Part shown: positions 1 to 13,745 of the stretch, in pieces
Layout: each line of letters opens with the position of its first letter
How positions within the stretch are numbered: position 1 is the stretch's first letter
From: Pegea sp. RAD2-039
Lineage: Eukaryota; Chordata; Thaliacea; Salpida; Salpidae
Assembly (NCBI GenBank): GCA_034620365.1
Contig: JAQGEQ010000324.1
Coordinates: 62,001 to 126,000, forward strand
Direction of reading: 5' to 3'
DNA length: 64,000 nucleotides
Made by a program: the position numbers and the translations under genes
Notes under the pieces: generated by a model
The model's database searches: none
Told to the model about the DNA's origin: nothing
What the model saw: the letters and a program-made list of their open reading frames with translations, nothing else

Positions 1-124
1 TAAACAGTTCTAAAAGTCCTTAACAACTACAAATTACTTTTGTGTAGAAGTTGTTCTCAAACTAAACGATGTGTTGTCTTATAATCACACTATTTGATGT
101 TAAGTGCTCTGTTGTTTGTTGCAG

Positions 125-3100
125 TATACACATAACAGTGAAGATTCGGCTGGTGTATTCACAACAAGAACATTAAATGCAAGAGAACAGAAACAATTCA
201 ATTCAAATGTTCACGATATTACAGAGAAGTGATAACTCATCACATATCATCCAATACTTTCACTATTCACCTCTTAGACATTTAACTCGTCGAGGTATTG
301 ACATTGGTAGGACCAAAATTCTAGTTTATGCCCAGAATATGCTGGGATATCATTACACTTCTCATAAACCAGGAGACTTAACTTTCCGTAAACAATGGTC
401 CTCTGACACTAAGGCTTACCCTGCGCAAGCTGTAATAAAGGTCTTTATCACCAACTTGTAATAACTCTTCAATTGATATTTAAGATAATCAGATCAAGTT
501 GATTTCTAGAAGCTTACTCTTTAACACTTTTAAAAATTATTTTTAGGATATTCTTGTAAAAGAAGATGATTTTCAAAGCTCCTTATCATTTAGTTCTGTC
601 TTTCCGAAAAACTCTACAGTTTACAGTCTTTCTTTATCTAATTATGGATCCGCAGGAAAAGTAAGTTTTACTGTGTGGTAGATTCTAATGTCAAATTGAA
701 ATCATTTCCAAAATTTTAAAAACTGAATAATTAACTGGAAACTGAATTAATAAACATATAACTTTGTGATTGTAATCTTTTATTAAACTGAAATGAGATG
801 TCAAAGCACCACCGCTTGAAGATCTGATTTATACGATCACTTTTATATCTAGTATCTTTTAATGTTAGGTTTTAGGCACGACACCAGATGAAGTTACCGT
901 GGAGTTTACATCAGTATCACAACCTGATCTTTCTGTAGTCAAATTGAGACTTAAAGTAAATCTCATTTTCATTCCGACATATTTCTTTTACTAATTTACT
1001 TTCGCATCTTCGAGTTACATCTTCATCGATTTCTTCCGTTTGTGTTTTAACAAAAGGAGCTATCAAGTTATCAACCTGGCTGGAAAATGGCTCAATCTTT
1101 AAAGATCACTGGCTATTTACTGTCTAGAATCACTGGGTCTATTTATCTTCATCAGTAAGTTGCTTTAGTCTTCCTGATCCTTACTTTTTTGCTTCATATT
1201 TAAACAAAATCTGTTTTTTTACTTTAAATCAAACCTTCGGTAATGATTTGGATTTGTTGATTTCATTTTCAATATATTTAGAGCAGAATCAGATAAAAAG
1301 AGAAATATTGGTTTGAATCTTCGCTTTTGTAAAGAATGCTGTGGAATTGAAGGTTATACTATACGAAGAAACAGGGAGTGGTTGTACTCCCCTGCCTTGT
1401 TTGAAGTTTTGAAGGATTACATAAAAAAGTAAACTGAATTTTCACCCCTTTCAACTTTATCGTGTTTATTTCTTCAAAGTTTCCCTGAAGTCTTCATTTA
1501 TCTGAAGAAAGCTCTAGCAAATGGTAAAGACAACTTCAAGGCTAGTGAGATGTTCAATAGGGATGACTTGTCAGTTCTGATTTCTTCTTTTGTCATCAAA
1601 TTTCAAGAAGTCTTTCGACAGAAACGAAAAACTTCAGGAGTTATCCAAATTTCTAAGATCTTTGCCTTGTTACCGTGGCAACAAAGTTCACGAAAGTTCT
1701 GAAGTATTAGAAGCATCAGCAGTTGAGGTTGTCGTAGATACAATTAAGAAGCATAAAGAGGTATAAAATTGATCATGTGTCCTTGAAACATTATTTTATC
1801 TTCAAAAATTATCTTTTGCCAAACAGAAATCTGCTGAAGTTAAACAATACACGACACACATGAATCCAAACTTACTCTACAAGAGGTCGGCTCATCAACG
1901 TCTCATGGCTCCAGACAGAACAGCGTCTTATGAGATGCTAGATAGGTATGTTTGATACGACATCTTTAGTTTAAATACTTTGATGTTCATCTTCTAAACA
2001 TCTCTCTATCAGTCTCACAGTTTGTAAGGAAAAGTTTTTCGGTCTGATTTTATCGACAGATTAGTTTTTACAAGGCAAAGTGCTAAATCGACCTGACTTT
2101 AGTCAATTATTGAGCTTTTTTTGACACAACTACCTTAAAAACTGCTCAAATTTCGTTGAAAAGTAACTTAACATTTTCACTTCTAATTTTGAGAAGAAAA
2201 ATGTAATTTTTCTTCAAATTTATTAATCTTTCCCTTCCTAAAATTGATTTCTTCCAACTTTCTTGTAGAATTGTAAATGTCAGAAGTGGTTACTCTGTAC
2301 CTACTAGTTACTACGGAACAGTTATCGGACATCACATGAAGTCGAATCACGGCTTCGATTTGTTTGTTGATGTTCTTTTTGATGAAGAATTCTCCGGAGG
2401 AACAACTTTGAAGTTAGTTTGAAATTGTTGATGTAGTTCCTTGATGACTTGTTGCTTGTAGTAATAGATGCCCGGATAAACGTGGTTACGAACTACCAAT
2501 TTCTGCGCTTATCAATTTATCTCATGGAAAAAGAATGCAACAATCTAACTTATCAAAACCTGTAGCTGTTGTTAATCCCACAAATCATCAGGTACTTGCT
2601 ATTAGCTTTAGTTGAAGAGGTTTTGTTCTTGCTTAGATGAAAAACTGTTTTTTTTTTAGAAAAACTAATGTAGTCAAAATGTTCAGTTAGTTGCTAGATG
2701 AAAGAGAGGTTTGAACTTAAAGATATTCTTGTTTGATAATTGAACATAAGTTTTATTTGAATTCTTTTTGCTCACAAAATTAATCAGTTTATCTGTCCCG
2801 ACAGCTTTAAGTAGATCAAAAGAAGTTTTTGGATTTTCAAATCAGTTTTTTGGGATGATACGGAAATTTGATTTTTATTTTGATAGTGAAGTGTTTTGTG
2901 GAAGAATCCTAGCATCCTCCAATATTTTAAGATCTTCAACTGTTTGATTGTCGAAATTATTTATTCGTTTTTTTCATGTCATTGAGTATTACCAGTTGTG
3001 ATGTCTGTACAGCAAATGTATTTAAGTTCTTTCTTGTTTTGTCTATAAAGATGTAGTTATAGACATAACAATGTAGATTTTACAATTTAACTTCCTACTA

Positions 3101-6100
3101 GCTTTATGCTCAACTAAACTATTACCTGATGATCAACTTGTTGGTTTCATTTGTTTTTAAGTTATAATTAAAGTATTTAGTTGGAGAAGAATAAGTTAGA
3201 AAATTTGGTACTGAAAGATATTTTAGGAAACAAAACTTTAAGTTTTAATAAAGAGTTCAATTGAAATTACTCTGTAAGCAACATTTATAGTTATTTAGAA
3301 TTTTATATTCTTAATCTTCTTTTGAACTGAGTTTTCAAATGAGTAACGATAAGCTAAGCGATAAAATATTTTCTTATAAGAAACGATTTCTTTTTCAAAC
3401 TTGAATCAAGGCTAATTTATATAAAAGGATTAAAACATTAAGGCGCAAGAAAGATTCCACTGTCACCTAGTTATTGAATTCATCAAAACTTTATGGAAAG
3501 TGTGCATGGGTGTCACTTGTTTACCGGAAAGTTTCCTCATCGCAACTTTTATACCCTTCTTTCTGTCTCTACTTCTCCATATTTTATCATCTACTCCCCT
3601 TTCTTTCTTGGATATCAAAGTAATTTCAATATGTATAAAATATCTGAGTTTAAAATATAAACCCTCAACCTTATCGAACTAGCTATATATTCACATTTAC
3701 TATTATCAATTTGTGTATATTTAAAATCAAGGTAATCATTAGCTTTTTTAGATTAAAACATGGAAGATATTGTATGGACAGATATTTAGAAAGCTTTTTA
3801 GGTAATTTATTGAAGAAAAGCGTTGAGTTTCGAGGAGTTTATGTATCAGTTTTGGTTTTGTAATTGATAAAACTTTATATAACGTGCGGTTAAGCAGCTT
3901 TTAAATCTTTACAGGTAGATGTCGACTTGCAATATATTTGGTTCAAATCTTATTGTAAACAGTTACTTTATGGGATAGATGATAAAACATTTTAAAGCTT
4001 ATATTCTGTTTTAAGAGAGATAAAAAGAATTTGTTGAAGTAAACTATAAGAAATAATTAATAAAAATATGTTTGTCCTGAAGCAATAATAAGAACTAAAG
4101 AAGCTTCTGATTAGCTTGTTACACCAAGTAAACTTCTAAAGATATGTTGATGGATTTTAAAATATAATACTGAATTTAATGTTTGAATAAAATTACTACG
4201 AAACAATCTGTTTCTAATTTCTTCAGAAAGCTGCATGGGGTGTTCCATCTATATATTTTTCTGAATAAATTCACTGTATCCGTCAAATAGTAAACAAAGT
4301 TATGATTTTTAATTATTCTTCTACAATTAAGTATTTTTTTGATCGAAAAATAGTCAAAAGACATTTAGACTGAAATGTTATAAACATGTTATTGATAAAA
4401 AAGGAATTACTTTTTAACATCATAATCTTCTAATTGTAAAAAAATGATTCATTTTTGATTAGAAAATAAAGTATTTTGATAAAAATACAGAAAATGAAGA
4501 TTTAATATAGAAGAAAATATTTTTTTGCCTGCTTCGTAAATAACAGAGCGTGATAGGTATTTATTATAAATAAAATATTTATTATTATTAGGTATTTATT
4601 TTATCGATTAATGGACTTGAAAATTTATTAATTGAGTTTTAAATAGTTGAGGTTCGCTTTTAAGAGTATGAATCTAAACACTAACGTGTAAGATTTAGTC
4701 TAAAAAATAGTATTTGGGCCAATTCGAAAACTTTTGATTAAACAAGAAAAACCTTATCTTCAGTTGCTGCCTCAAAAACTTTTAAAGATATTATCTTCCA
4801 TATAAGTTGAAGCAACATTTTTTATGAACTTTGTCACTTTTATATCTACTAATCTTGTACAGTTGAAACTAGTCAGAATTATTTTATGTAAGTAAAAATG
4901 TTAATATTATAAAATAAAGATTGTTTAAATGCACGATAAAAAGAAGAAAGATATTGTGATAATTTTTGAGTTTCGATTTTTTGATATTAATTTAGTTTCT
5001 TTTCTTAGAAGATTCTATACTTAGTTAAAAAAATTTTCAATAAATTATAAATAATTTTTCTTCATATGATCGTTGAATTTTCTATATCACTAAAAAAGCA
5101 CTGTTTTATTTGTAAGTTAAAAAACATTTTCAACTATTTATTTTTCAGTTTTACGACAAAACTGTTCTAATTATAGATTTATTTGTAAGCTTGCTTAGCA
5201 ACTTGATAAGATCTTTGGATTTTAAACTCATTTTTGAATCCATGAGACTATTTGATTTGAATACTAGAAACCTCTTGAATACCAAAAACAGTTTGTTTCA
5301 TGACAAATATTGTGTTTATGAGATGAGGGCACTAAAAGCTCACTTGGTTCTAACAACTAAAAACCAATAAATATTAATATGGTTGTGTAAGTTTCAAAGA
5401 ATTAATATTTTGTTTTTTATATCAACTTTGATAAAGTAATTTATTCTTTTTATAGGGCTAAAGTTAATACGAGAATTATAAACACTTAAAAATGACTTTA
5501 GTCATTTACTTTTTCATAATAATTTTGGACAATTTTATAAATTAGACTTAGCCTGAATGAGTTTCATCACACATAAAGTTTTTATGATAAAGTTAGAATA
5601 TTGAAAACTATTTTTTTACTATTTTTTTTAGCTTATTTTAATCGTAGCAAAGTGATAATAAACAGTTTGAAGCTCGAATTAAAAATGAAATCAATTTTAA
5701 ATAATTCATGTTAAACAGGTTTAACAATTATGATAAATAAAATATCAGTTGTAACAACAACGATTTTATTGTTTATTTATTTTGAATATATTTTTTGTAA
5801 ACTTGTAGATTTTTCAGTTAAGTAATCAGCTTGAATTCTTAAAAACGATTGTTAAGAAAAAGGAGCTCTCTCTAAAATAAAAAAATACAGCTATATATCA
5901 AATTATAAAAAAATGCTACCACATATTTTTTTTTGTAAGTTTTTTGTATAGCATTTTTTAGCTGAAGTTTTATCAGTACAAAGCATAAGTTTAGGAATTA
6001 AGTTTATAAACAAGTTAAAAATTTGATATAGTTGTAACTAAGAACTGAGTTGATGTTGTTCTTTATAAAAAAATAGACAAATTGTTATTAATGTTTGAGG

Positions 6101-9100
6101 CTGAGTGGTTATACCAAAATAATGATATTTTTAACTATAAAAAAACTAAAAAAGGTGTTTGTGATTAAGCAGTAAACATTTTAAATATTTTTGCTTATCA
6201 AATGTATTTGTAGCGAATGTATAATGTACAAACAGCTTTCTTGGGGTAGTAAATTAGATTATCTACAAATTTTTCAATTAGTTTTGATTTTGTTAATATC
6301 TTTCGCCAAAACAAGTTCAAACTTTTTATTTGAGGAGTTTTTAAGAAGTGAAACCTTGATAAAATCTAAAATGTCAACTCGTTATTGGAATGAAATAGAC
6401 TGGTATATCAAGGTTTGTATAAAACCAGCCTTGAATCTAAAACTAAAAATAACATCGGATATCAGCTATTTTAATACGGTTATTAACTTTATTAAGTAAC
6501 TGAAAAACGTTTCAGGAGTCTGCAGACAAGCTTCAAGAAATTTTATTACAAGAAGAAAAAGAAAAGATAAAAAGTTTAGAGAAGCAGGCAAACAAAAATG
6601 ACTCTTTGGAAGAAGGAAACCATTCTGGTGATTTTAACTTTTTTAAATATATATAATTGATTAAAATATGCAAAAAGTAAGTAACAAACTGATTCTGTTT
6701 AAAAAAAAACTTAAAGTCTAACTTCATGTAATGATGTTATCTCACCTTTTTTTTCTGACGTTTATTTCCGCCTTAACTCAGTTGTAACAATTTTCAGTAA
6801 ATGTTGACAATGATCAGGAAGAAAAACAAACAGAACAATTAAAGATGACTTCAACTTCCACAAAAAATTCACAAGTACCTTTAAAGAAGTAGGAGTTATT
6901 AAGATTTGTTTATCTATTTAGGAGACTTTGTAGAAGAATTTGTAAATTATTTTATAAATTATAAAATTATTTTTTGAAAATTGCATAAATAATTTAATAA
7001 ATCATGAAAACAAACAAACAAGAATTAAATAATTTCAGCTATTACACAACTTTTAACTTAACAAAATAAAAATACTTAAACTAAATAACAGTGAACAATT
7101 ATATTGAAAAAGTATATTGCACATCTGATAGATTAAGTCTATATACAATTGAAACCACCACAACTTAATATCTTCGACCTTTTGTTTTTATCTTTATTTA
7201 GGTTAAATGTATAAAAAATAAATAAATTCATCAAACAGAATAACGATTTCAATACATATAACCAATTCTAATGAATCGATAATAAGAATAAAATTTTGCT
7301 AGTAGCATAAATAATTTTTTTTAGCTTAAAAAGGAAGAATGGCTCAATAAACTGGAATTTCACTTAAAAAGCTGATCAATAGTTTCTACTGACCTCTAAA
7401 TAAAACCAACATTTAAATCGACTATTTTTTGTGATGCCAATTTTTTTTTACATATTTTGCATTCTTCAATTTTCCAGAGAAACAGAAGAAGTGAATCAGA
7501 CTCAAGATGATGTCAACACTTCTTTTCAGTGTCCTGAATTTTGTAGGCATTTTTTTGTTTGATTAATAGAATGTAAATATCCATTTACTGTATTAGTCAC
7601 AATAACTGAATATCACTTAAGTTAATCAACTTCAAGATACCCTTCTATCCAGATCCTCGTACAAATGTATCAAGATCTTTCTCCTCTACATTTTGTGATG
7701 ATTTAAAGAGTTGGTGTCTATCACGGATGTTTGGAGAACCAGTATTCACCTGTTATCAAGCCCATAATGTAATCTTTTTATCAGATTTCAGCAGTCACCT
7801 TAATCAAAACAAGACTTAAATTCAATCGATTAATTAAAAACATATAGAACAACAAGTCTAAATAAATGCTTGCGTATCAATTTGAATTTGTTTTTTAAGA
7901 TGTTGAGAAAATAATATCAAACAGTTTTACTAATATTGAAATTGAAACCTCTACTTAAGAAATAACTTATTTTTCTACCGAATCAAACCAGGAAATCCTT
8001 TTTTGCTTGCAGGCTTCAAGTATGTGTATAGCACAGGTGAAATTATGGAACAATTGGGTATTTTCAAGCAACGCGCGACCGACTAGTTACTTGGCGATGG
8101 AGATGGCAGCATTTAATGCTCTTTCATTTTTAGTAAGTTTCTAATCAATTTGTAGCAAGATTTGCTGGTAGAAAATTTCGATTTTTTAAATTCAAAGTAA
8201 AATGATTAGAATTTTATAAGAATTGATTTAAAGACTATTTACAAAATTCAAATATCACTGCATCTAATCATACTTACAACTAATTTTAGCAGCATTCAGT
8301 TCCACCTGCTTCTCCAGCATTTAGTTTTCCGGCAGTTTTTTCAAATAGAGGTAGGTTGGTTAGAATAATTAGTTAAAGTCATTTCAAATTGTTGATTCTG
8401 AAGAAGAGCCAAGAATACCTCCAGTCCCAGCCCCAGTCCCAGTTCCAGTCCCAACTCGATACTTCCATCAAGTTGGATCACCTTCACCAATATTTCCTGT
8501 CGGCTTTCCTGTGCCCAATAAGTTTTCTTTTTCACCAGAACAGTGAGTCATTATGATTAGGTTTGTTAACCAAATTAGATTTAGTTTCTGTTTCTCTTTC
8601 ATCAAATAAAATACTAAAATATTAAATTCTTATAATAAAATTACGAAATGAATATATTTTAAAGATTGATTATACCAACAACAAAACAAATAAGATTAGA
8701 AAAATTGGTGAATAATTATTTACAGTCGTGTTTAGATTATTTGAGTTTTTTTTTTATGGTTCGTTTTGAACAAGACTTGCTAAGATCGTAACCCCTTTAT
8801 CTAATCGATAATTTAGATATCTCCAAGTTACTTTTTGTAAAAGTAAGACGATCTAGTAAAGCTTACTTGAATCTACTAATGGAATCATTGTTGATATATT
8901 AGGACTTTTTGAAAAGTTTGTTAGAATTAATTGAAACCAATTTTTGAAAAAATGTTTGGCAAAGTCTGATTTGAAACTCTTTTCATAAGTTGTTTGCTGC
9001 AAAACTTAAATACTTAAAAATCATTTCTATTAAAACAATGTTCCAAGTAGATTGTGGCTTTGATATTGAAAGTATATTTTGAGGTTAATTTTATTCTTTA

Positions 9101-10810
9101 AAAACCCGCCCATATTTCTCACAAAATCTATTGTTCTTTGGTAATTTTTTTTGTTTTTCTAAATCTTTCGAGAAAGCTAAAATCTAGATTACATTAAATA
9201 AAAATAATTTCAAATTCTTCAAACTTTCTTATTTAGCATCAAGGGTTCTATTAAAATACTTTTTCAACTTTGCATTCTTGTTCAAAAATGTTGGTTTGGT
9301 ACATGTTACACCATAAAATAAGAAAATGTATAAAGGCAATTTCTGATTTCTAAAAACTAGTTTCTTTCAACATAACTTTACACTCACTGATTTTAAAGTT
9401 CTTTAAATAAGAAAACTTTTTTTTGGTTTAAGATTCACTTCGTCAAACTTTTCCAACACCTTTTACGAAACTTCATCATTTGAGATTTAAACCTCAAGAT
9501 TTATAATTACCAAAACTCCAAATATTTGTTTACTTTTTATGATCTATGAAGAAATTTTTGATAATATTTTTTTGTGTTTGAATTCTAAGATCTATTAAAA
9601 ATTAAAGCTATTGTGTACTGATTTTATAGACAACTTCTAGACTGACTACTTGTGTGTCTTTAAGCAAAAATTTTTGCATATTGCTCAACAACAAATTTCT
9701 GATTTATTACTTTAAAAGATATTTATCAAAACATCAAATATATTATTAAACATATTTTGGGGCTGATCGTGTAGTCGTCTAGGTTACCAATAAAGAGATG
9801 GTTCGGTCGATTTAGCATCTTTACTTCCAACAATAAAAGCAAAAAATTAATTTGTTTTTCTGACAAGTCGTATTTAGCAAGGCATCCTTGAAATGGTAGC
9901 TGATAGAGCTATAGAAAAATATGAATACTTTTACCGTTAAACAGTTTTCTTCTACTCAAAGTATCCGAAGCTTTGTAGTGGTCGAAGGTACTTTGAAAAT
10001 GCGCAATTGTATATAGCAACTGGACAAGTGGATTTCGAAGCGTTCTCATCAGAAAAATATTAGATCTATTTATGTAACTTGTCTTTTTATTTAGCCTTAT
10101 GAAATAATCTTAGCTTTATTTCGTAAGCTTTTGTTGAAAGAAAAAATATGTGTCTTGAGCTTATTAAAAGTGAGAATCTTTTAAATCAATTATCATAAGA
10201 TTGATATAAGATTGATGATTCTTTGAACAACATCTTGATGTATTCAACAACGTTGAAATTATTATTTTAGAAACATGATTAAATAAAAATTTAAATTATT
10301 TATTTGTAAAATGTTTTATATAAATATTACTGAGGTATTGTTCACGTTTTTGGACATAAAATTCCACTTCAGTGTAAGCTACTGGTACTAAATTATCAAA
10401 AAGTTTTATTAAAAAGAAAATTCTTTCAGTTCTATTCGGTCCAGCGCTTCAATGGTCGCACCGAATATTTATTCATACCCATCAGTACCGTTTCCAACTG
10501 TACCAGGAACCTCTTATCAACCGTCTTTTGGTTATGGCTTACCAAGTGAGAAAAATTATTTGGAAACTTTACCAAATTTCCACATTTCTATCTTAGTAGG
10601 TTACCAAGCTACTGATCCTTATAATTCGTTAGTAGTTGTTCGTAGCCAGGTGAGTTTTAAGACCCTAGTAACACTAGCACTTTGACAATTTGCTTTAACT
10701 AGGTGGCAAGTCAAGCGCCAGTTTCGCCTAAGCCTGTAAGCTCTCAATTTGTAATATCTGACCAGCCACCGCCGTCAATAGAACACAATTTCAACAACGG
10801 AACACAATGA
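125..10810 (+). CDS. XRN1: 5'-3' exoribonuclease 1, C-terminal 771 residues (5' part outside the window)
   Basis: Cytoplasmic 5'-3' exoribonuclease that degrades decapped mRNA. Exons read: 125-228, 278-440, 547-660, 869-955, 1057-1154, 1282-1428, 1480-1569, 1622-1760, 1827-1945, 2269-2412, 2462-2591, 6516-6627, 6798-6888, 7478-7542, 7653-7768, 8013-8132, 8290-8350, 8404-8542, 10430-10545, 10597-10649, 10703-10810; 2316 nt, in frame from a phase-0 first exon to TGA. The order matches animal XRN1 after the nuclease core: VYAQNMLGYHY and AYPAQAVIKDIL in the D1 region, a D2/D3 stretch with GSIYLHQ, NIGLNLRF and EWLYSPA, then the SH3-like signature VNVRSGYSVP, VLFDEEFSGG, RGYELPISALINLSHG. After a 3.9-kb intron come an acidic linker and a dsRBD-like module (exons at 7653 and 8013, CIAQVKLWNNWVF) that human XRN1 also carries near its C-terminus, then a proline-rich tail. 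The N-terminal catalytic residues are not in the window. Exons and coordinates are mine; family assignment rests on recalled XRN1 sequence. Confidence 0.95.
2592..6515 (+). other. 3.9-kb intron of XRN1
   Basis: It separates the SH3-like domain exon from the linker exon. It starts GTACTT after the CAG codon at 2591 and ends TTTCAG at 6515. The sequence is A+T-rich, and an open frame at 6191-6499 has no coding signature or matching splice sites. I see no repeat family, RNA gene or recognisable exon inside it. Confidence 0.7.
8425..8461 (+). repeat. imperfect CCAGTC/CCCAGT hexamer run coding a Pro-Val/Ala tract in XRN1
   Basis: About six imperfect hexamers (variants of CCAGTC, CCAGCC and CCAGTT) encode PVPAPVPVPVP inside the proline-rich tail of XRN1. 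A hexamer-period coding repeat can change length without shifting the frame. Confidence 0.7.
8543..10429 (+). other. 1.9-kb XRN1 intron
   Basis: It runs from GTGAGT at 8543 to TTTCAG at 10429. It is A+T-rich with no exon or repeat that I recognise. Confidence 0.65.
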
Positions 10811-12313
10811 AGAAATTTTTTTAACCTGTGGCCTTTATGCATGTTATTCTATTTACTTTCTTAAATACTTCGAATCTTAATCAAGTTTAACATATATTAA
10901 CCAGGCTTTTATTGACAAAATACTTTTAAATCCGTATTAATTTTATTGGTGGAATAATAATCTTAAAGTTATTTTTTGAACTATAATCATGAATATTTGG
11001 AAGATACTAAAATACTCGCTTCAAATTATTTTCAGTTTAACAAGAATAGATGTTTTTGCTTGAAGTATTTTATTTACTAAGATGGTGTCATTTAACCTCT
11101 ACTTGGTGATTCATTAATTAAAATAACAAGTTTCATTGAATCAAATGTTGCAATAATTTCAGTTACAAAATTTTTAATATTAATTTCCTTTAGATTTCTA
11201 ATGTAAGTATGTTAGTCGGATAAAATTTTGAAAGATATAATTTATCAGACTTTCAATAAATGTTTGAGATAGTTGACAATTTGTAGAATAGATTTTCTTG
11301 GAAAAGATTTATTATAGTCTAATGAAAAAAATCTCTTAATAGTTCTAGGCTTTATTTAATTAATATTAAAATAAACTTTGTTAAAATGAAGTTTTGAAAA
11401 GAAAAAAAGAACAGCTTTTTAATAAATTTAAATATTTTCTTTAACAATTCTGACTTTTTCCAAAAAGGAAACATAATTTCTATAGAAAACTTTATTTGAA
11501 CTTTATATTATGTCTCTTGACAATCACGATTGTCAAAGTGAAAAGAAAAATGTAATACTTTCACTAAATGATAAATCATCTCTGAGTTTGTGAAAATGTT
11601 CATTCTTTTGATAAAGTCTTAGGCAACAAAATGAAAAAAAGTAATTTTATCAGATGTAATCATAAATGTTGTCATCGACAAAACTTGAATCTATAATCTC
11701 CAGAATTTTTAACTATTGATAAATTCTTGTAATGTAATTTTAGAAGCAAATAATTTAGATGTTAAATTGATGGGCAAATAAAAACCTGATTGAAAAATAA
11801 AACAAGAAATTTCACCAAATAAAGATTAATGAGTTTAGTTAAGTAAACGAATAAAGTAGATGAAAAAGCCGATGATTTATCTTTCAGTAAATATCACTTT
11901 GTTTACAGATTACAGACTCAACTAACTTGCTCTCTAACTGAAATTTCCGTTTTTAGTTGTCAGCATAAGAGCAAACTTAATTGACAGAAAAAACCAAGTT
12001 TAAATTAGGTTAAAGGTAGTTTATCAACATTTGCAATTATCTATTACTTGCTGGTAAAATAGATGGCAATTATGAGCTTATTTAAAAATGTTGACTTTAT
12101 AATTCGTTTTATTGATTTATATGGTATATATGATTAGGTTTTGTATACTAATTTTATATGATTTTATAATGATGAAAATTTTTTGAGACTAATAATTAAC
12201 CTTCTAGGTTTCAAAAATAAAACTTTATCACGCAAGGCTTTCTTAAAAATAGAGTTTAAAGACTGAGCAAACAGTGTAATACATGATATAAAAGCTTATA
12301 TATCAACAAGCAG
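10811..12313. other. intergenic / unresolved 5' region of the next gene
   Basis: No clear gene. An ATG at 11510 opens 14 codons (MSLDNHDCQSEKKN) followed by GTAATA, which could be a first coding exon of the gene whose later exons begin near 12314, but I found no consistent phase to connect them. A 20-bp near-perfect palindrome lies at 11517-11536. Confidence 0.4.
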
Positions 12314-13201
12314 GCAAACAACAAAATCTAGTTACCAATCAGAACTTCGACAGGAAACTGTAGATGTGAGTTTTTACTGGCACTTAAAGAGACAAATTTT
12401 ATGTAAGCCTAAAACTTCATTTTTTATATCAGGTTTTTATTTTTTAACTTGATCTTTTGCTTACATAGAACGTTCAAGAATTAGAACTTATAAGAAAGAA
12501 AAAAAGATTATGGGTAAGTTAAAATTTTCCAAAAATTATTAAGACCTTTATTTTTTGCCTTCATATTAGATAAAGTCACTTATACTGACATTAGAAAGTT
12601 TAGTTTGAATGAAGACCTTAAAGTTTTTATTTGTCACAATCATAATTAATGAGTAATTAAAGATACTTTTATGAAATAGGTGATAAATGATATAAAATTA
12701 ATCGAAATATTGCAATTATATTTGGATAGTGCAAAAGTAGATTGTAAATTTAGATGTCTTTTGATAAAAGTTGTAGAAATATTTGATAATATAAATGTTT
12801 TAAAGTGAGTTGCCAGCTCTTCTTCTAACTATCTTTATATTTCTAACAATGGCTTTAATGATAATCTTTCGTTTCATTATTCTGTAGATTTTAAACTAGT
12901 TCAAAATCGAATAATATAATATTCTTACAGAAATAAATTGAATATAATAAGCATGTAGGACTTAAGTTTGAATTTTATTTCCATTTCATTAAACAATTTT
13001 ATCACAGCATGTTTTCATGTTGCTTAGTAAATTGAAACAAACACAAAATCCTTAGATTACTGACTTTAACTGAATGACGTTCTGTCACTAGAAAAAGGTT
13101 TTTAAACTTTCTTTAATATTTATTCCTTTACTTTTAAAGAGAAAATAAATAAGTTTGAAGAACTATTTAAGGAACTTTTACCTGTCGTTAAATCAGAATA
13201 A
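12314..13201 (+). CDS. unrecognised small helical protein, 5' end unresolved
   Basis: Not recognised. Exons read: about 12314-12365 (frame QTTKSSYQSELRQETVD), 12469-12513 (NVQELELIRKKKRLW), 12680 to 12798 or 12804 (contains LIEILQLYLDSAKVDC and CLLIKVVEIFDNIN), and a last exon ending KFEELFKELLPVVKSE with TAA at 13199-13201. The first three joins are in phase. The last join is not settled: the GTGAGT donor at 12805 would give a short ending ENK-stop, whereas a GTTTTA donor at 12799 reaches the longer helical ending. The protein looks soluble and mostly helical, with charged and leucine-rich stretches. No start codon is visible in the first exon, so at least one upstream exon is missing. It lies between XRN1 and the 308-aa gene on the same strand. 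Confidence 0.45.
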
Positions 13202-13745
13202 GTTAAGTTATAAAAATTGTTGAGAGTTGTAAATGTAAGAACTGTTTACAAAACCTAAATTTGATATTTTGAAAATAAAACTTTTTTTTTGCTCATAAAC
13301 TTAAATGTTATTTTTATTTGTTAAATTTTTAAGTGAGGAATGTTAATAGAAAATCGGATTTAAAATGTTTCAGCTATTAAATGTTCTAAATATTATGCAG
13401 ACAATTTATATAAACAATTATCTTTTAAAATTACAAGTATAGATTTTTAAAAAAACCAAATATTTTTTATCTTAATTATATTTCTTCAAGAATAAACAAA
13501 AGAACATTTATACTTTGAGATTATCAAGAACGGTTTATGTGAAGTAAAAGATTTATTTGTAGCAAATTTATTTTAAATAGAAGAATATTTTCATCAAGAT
13601 TATCCTTTAAAAAATTGTCTTTTCACAATGAAAAATATAAAATTAGGTTTTAGTCAAGACAGGCTACTTGTATTTATTAGAAACATTTTTACAAAAAACT
13701 TTAAAAAAAATTATTGCGAATTTTTTAGGAAAAAAAGATTTTACG

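Noticed and set aside
6191..6499. 102-codon open frame inside the 3.9-kb XRN1 intron
   Set aside because: No ATG-based or splice-based way to join it to XRN1, and hydrophobic/low-complexity composition as expected of A+T-rich noncoding DNA.
8341..8535. Minus-strand frame with a GLGLGLELG-type repeat
   Set aside because: Antisense of the XRN1 proline/valine hexamer tract; the repeat explains the open frame.
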